From: an uncultured bacterium
GTDB lineage: Bacteria > Cyanobacteriota > Vampirovibrionia > Gastranaerophilales > Gastranaerophilaceae
Direction: 5' to 3'
DNA length: 64,000 bases
NCBI GenBank assembly: GCA_902794035.1
Contig: CADBFN010000005.1
Location: forward strand, 1-64,000
This document shows, piece after piece, positions 63,901 to 64,000 of the stretch (position 1 is its first letter; each line of letters starts with the position of its first letter). The notes under the pieces were generated by a model. That model worked only from the letters and a program-made list of their open reading frames with translations. It did not search any database and was not told the DNA's origin. Both the position numbers and the translations under genes were made by a program.

Positions 63901-64000
63901 TCAAACAGCGCAAATTTATTAATACTTGGAAGAATAGATTCAAAAATTGTTTCTTATTTGGGACCTTTAGGACAATTATCAGCCGAAAAATTATTATCAT
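60922..64000 (+). CDS. AsmA-like protein, 5' part, runs off the right edge
   Basis: The frame is open without a stop from ATG 60922 to the end of the window (over 1020 codons). AGGGGA lies 6-7 nt upstream. Residues 12-33 form a membrane anchor (IISIITIGVLYILFLMLPLV). The rest is a long periplasmic beta-rich repeat typical of AsmA/TamB-type proteins (AEIQGLGVTTSPKLAIGIKV, IKAEEIETKIVLKKDGTPVL). Near the right edge is NLLILGRIDSKIVSYLGPLG, an AsmA C-terminal-like motif. Such proteins form bridges for phospholipid transport to the outer membrane. The large size fits the YhdP/TamB end of the family. Confidence 0.88.
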   Translation, partial: MKININWKKAGIISIITIGVLYILFLMLPLVLSPIANSYSGQLKELIKISTGLDAEIQGLGVTTSPKLAIGIKVKEFSLYTPADKSQIIELENAQINLKLLPLLFKKVELGNIKAEEIETKIVLKKDGTPVLLDFIPEQSEENQQPLTSLPFGLKISNNLPNVKINEYEIKFIDDATKKTYYIDGKSLKISDFVLDKKIKISTNGEIIFDKNIVSKYNIKIFNKIMPNIQLDDLIFPKEVQIADEETPNTKNANNFSINIIDIFESINKNGLKLDLNTDIKTSGTFKNPVQKGYFEINGISVLVNGKQLPESYAKLIFKGKQTDIDSIFYTSADINEKTHLIGNIKSGNKPSINLTLRSNAKFNNIIRLIDSIAQSFGINDLKTITATGGIDADFNISSDMKTISSTGYLKIPSSSLHYGLYNISVSNINGDINLDNNNINVNNLGFSVMGHPLNITGKISSDAIADFKITAEKLSLKGLIGAIGQVNLLKENDFSSGTLSLDANLKGALTDIKPDIALSADNINIYNKLAQVRLLLNKAVIKLAISNNLINGDIDVNSLKMKHDMASVSIPKATVSMDSKNINIKESYVMINNSKVDVSGIVKDYSNENLNMNILAKGDLSSKDVAMFIPKEFQSMFPYKGSMPLNITAKGNDKIQHITFDLSATPNGYVKFLDINKLKGKNTKIHADIKAENNSLAFENSGIYAGTNQIATFKGGIKNLSAPNLNINLSVPENISFPIPGMGNNSNITANGIVNITDKPLTPKLKGKVNIADISVKDVDFALSNLIANLNGQGISGDATAEKMKFGGIIGTNLSSKFSLNNFTIFNLNDIKADAFGGKINGKLSYDIPKFAFGIDITGKGLNSTDAVYGAVGIPKALTGTMGFDAKLTSKGITDVEIFKNMKGNINFNIENGRFISIGRLENFVSAQNITSNSILKSAISALTTAHNIQETNKFKSIQGEMAMLNGNANISYINVTGPLMSYYVKGVYNILSNSANLLILGRIDSKIVSYLGPLGQLSAEKLLS

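Overview
This is a compact, AT-rich bacterial chromosome segment that opens inside a type IV pilin-like gene and closes inside an AsmA-like gene. Several genes point to a diderm, lipopolysaccharide-making bacterium: KdsD-type arabinose-5-phosphate isomerase, a heptosyltransferase-like GT9, a TolC/RND efflux system and AsmA. The rubredoxin-first rubrerythrin points to anaerobic or microaerobic life. The prepilin leader, the many short coiled-coil proteins starting MGx/MAx, and the overall gene mix remind me of the non-photosynthetic cyanobacterial relatives (Vampirovibrionia/Gastranaerophilales). That placement is inference from recall and was not tested.

Layout. 1-4.4 kb: broken pilin, rpoD-dnaG pair, and two paralogous small proteins. 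4.6-11 kb: lepA, then a RecB-type nuclease overlapping a very large UvrD-type helicase. 11-22 kb: winged-helix protein, secA, a divergent XRE pair inside inverted repeats, tgt, kdsD, dtd, murC-recG. 22-26 kb: folD, dCMP deaminase, a degenerate PurH-like protein, and coiled-coil proteins. 26-28 kb: tRNA-Leu with a duplicated 5' flank, a DUF3137 protein, and an XRE regulator divergent from a three-gene glycosyltransferase operon (28.6-32 kb). 32-34 kb: a putative ADP-ribosyltransferase and a kinase-like protein. 34-40 kb: an RND efflux operon. 40-48 kb: a large orphan protein, gyrA, a roughly 413-bp non-coding hairpin array, comF and thiL. 48-52.5 kb: GGDEF/HD-GYP protein, GT9 and two small unknowns. 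52.7-60.3 kb: TPR proteins, an uncharacterised VWA / FHA-like membrane / Asn-rich TonB-like operon, rubrerythrin and coiled-coil proteins. 60.4 kb to the end: dut and AsmA-like.

Two sequence-level themes cut across the genes. (1) Several genes (dnaG, lepA, an XRE gene, folD, comF, thiL) lack a Shine-Dalgarno sequence but carry a -10 hexamer ending exactly 6 nt before ATG. This predicts leaderless transcripts. (2) Several families of short dispersed palindromes are scattered between genes, and some extend into genes: one lies in frame inside thiL and one forms the 3' end of the helicase gene. The densest case is the hairpin array upstream of gyrA.

The best candidates for undescribed biology are the hairpin array (45383-45795), the VWA/FHA-like/TonB-like operon (54609-57848), the ADP-ribosyltransferase and kinase-like pair (32134-33825), the palindrome inside thiL, and the G9 tract that switches the pilin gene off.
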